A DNA stretch of 64,000 bases. It comes from Sambucus nigra. Its lineage: Eukaryota; Streptophyta; Magnoliopsida; Dipsacales; Adoxaceae. Position numbers and translations under genes: made by a program. The DNA lies in assembly GCA_949130495.1 (NCBI GenBank), contig OX422214.1, positions 8,168,046 to 8,232,045 on the forward strand, given 5' to 3'. The notes under the pieces were generated by a model. It did not search any database and was not told the DNA's origin. It saw only the letters and a list, made by a program, of their open reading frames with translations. Below are positions 62,412 to 64,000 of the stretch, in pieces (position 1 is the stretch's first letter; each line of letters starts with the position of its first letter).

Positions 62412-63139
62412 TGTGACACCCCGCCCAATTAAATATGGGGTGATCAGTCCTCTACCAATTTAAAACAGGATATTCAGTTGGTTCATTCTCAGCATCACTG
62501 TTGAAAAACTTTTTAACATATTAATCACCTAATATAAAATTAAGCTAGGTGTCAAAACATTTCCAATTTAATAAAACCAAGTAAATTCATTTCTTTCCAT
62601 CTTAAAATATAAACCATTCACCACACATAGGAATGTAAATATATACTGAACATGAATCAAGTACTGAAATAAATAAGACTGGATAAAACCTCCCAGTTCA
62701 AAACTCCAAACCATATAATAAACTGAATACAATATCTCTGATGAAAGAACTAGAAGTGGGCGACATATGCCCTAAACAAGAAGTCTAGATGAAACTGAAT
62801 GGAAAGGATAGATGCGTCTACTGCAAGGACCTACAGCTTCCACAACAGCTGCATCACGTCAAGCAATCCAAATCTCTAAATCTGATACTCTTGTGGCTGA
62901 GCACCTGATATAATACATATATATAGCAAAAGAGAGAAGAGATACAAGAAACGGGTCAGAGCCCAATGTGTAAAAATAATTTAGCAAGTATTTAAAACTG
63001 GTTCTTAAAACAAGTCTTATACGCATGTTAGTTATCGAACTCTCACAAGAGTTTCTCACCTCTCGTCTATTGTGCACGCCTAACGTACATCTAATCTCCC
63101 CCTAGTTATACCTCCCAGCCTAACTAGTCAGAAACCATA
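62412..63139 (-). mobile_element. 5' LTR of element 2, interrupted
   Basis: It matches the first 725 or so bases of the LTR at 55,508 and breaks off at about 63,139, where another LTR starts. The remainder must lie beyond the window. Confidence 0.85.
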
Positions 63140-64000
63140 TGTGACACCCCGCCTAATTAAATACCGGGTGATCACTCCTTTATTAAATTAAAATCAAGGT
63201 GAACAGTTGGTTCATTCTTAGCATCACTGTCGTAAAAATAACTTTTCCAAATTTAACACCCTATTTAATTAAGCTAAGTGTCAAAACCATTTTTTTTTAA
63301 ACATTACTTTCCAAATTTTATTTTGAAAATAAAGATTTAATTATCTACAGCAATTCAATATTTAAAGAATCACACCACAATAATCCTGGAACATATAATC
63401 CAATTAATTTAAACATTCAACAACTAAATCCCAGCATTTAAAACTTAAAGTAAAACATACATGCTGAATAAATCCCAAGGTAACAGTACTAGAAATACCT
63501 GAAATACAAATGTCCCAATAAAACAGATAAGTAGTGAAAAGGGCGACACATGCCCAATAAGGAGAATGATAGAAGTGGAATCAAGTAAATGAAATCGTCT
63601 AAGCAAGTGGCCTGCAACTCCCACCTAAGCTGCAACACGTTCCTTCCAAGGGATCCTAAACAAGACGCCCCTGTGGCTAGGCACCTGTAATATATACATA
63701 TATATACAAGAGAGAAAGAGGAATAGAAACGGGTCAGAGCCCGATAGTGTATATGATTTTAAAAAAAAATCGTTTAGCAAGTATTTAAATTGATACAGGC
63801 CAATGCAACAACATATTAGTGCGACACTCTCTTGAGAAATTCTCACCTCTCTTCTAATGTGCACTCCTATCGCACTAACCTTCCCAATGGTTTATCTCGT
63901 CATATATCACACTATCTTTCCCCAAGGATTTAACTTATCTTAGGTGACTCTCAAGATTTAAGATTTAACAACATCATGGTTTAAAAGGATAATTTCATTT
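63140..64000 (-). mobile_element. LTR of element 3, start only
   Basis: TGTGACACCCCGCCTAATTA begins at 63,140. The sequence then follows the element 2 LTR with clear but lower similarity (ACGGGTCAGAGCCCGAT at 63,728; TTTAGCAAGTATTT at 63,773). It is a related family nested in element 2 and runs off the window. Confidence 0.75.

Overview
The window looks like nuclear DNA from a flowering plant, probably a eudicot. It is AT-rich, dense in nested retroelements, and I can defend no host gene in it. I cannot name the species.

The dominant object is a cluster of endogenous pararetrovirus (family Caulimoviridae) copies at about 4,085-33,178. Four copies (A-D) lie head to tail on the minus strand and a fifth partial copy (E) is inverted at the right end. 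Comparing copies gives a genome of about 7.85 kb. Its order is: leader with an initiator tRNA-Met primer site; ORF1, a 30K-type movement protein; ORF2, a polyprotein with coat protein, zinc knuckle, coiled coil, aspartic protease, reverse transcriptase and RNase H; ORF3, an unidentified protein of about 491 codons starting on an ATGA overlap with ORF2; then a TATA promoter. Every copy is broken, mostly by different lesions. CAG to TAG is the commonest nonsense change, and A and C share one such stop. Joins A/B and C/D carry internal deletions. Only B/C keeps leader, primer site and promoter together.

The cluster seems to sit inside an Athila-like Ty3/gypsy element. An LTR and a tRNA-Asp-like primer site lie to its left (2,030-4,084), and a gag start (about 33,273) lies just beyond its right edge.

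From 33.6 to 50 kb there is an LTR-like region, unrecognised coding debris, a hAT-like MITE, a decayed RTE-clade LINE (about 37,200-40,306), a G-rich microsatellite tract, a broken transposon-associated protein gene, an LTR-like block and several foldback MITEs. From 50 to 64 kb there is a nest of long-LTR elements on the minus strand. One LTR (50,024-53,899) has its interior interrupted by a second element with 3.1-kb LTRs and a 3.8-kb interior with no gag-pol, and that element's 5' LTR is interrupted by a third. Bases 1-2,013 belong to the same LTR superfamily. Each of these LTRs carries, at a comparable place, a cluster of short palindromes whose sequence differs from element to element.
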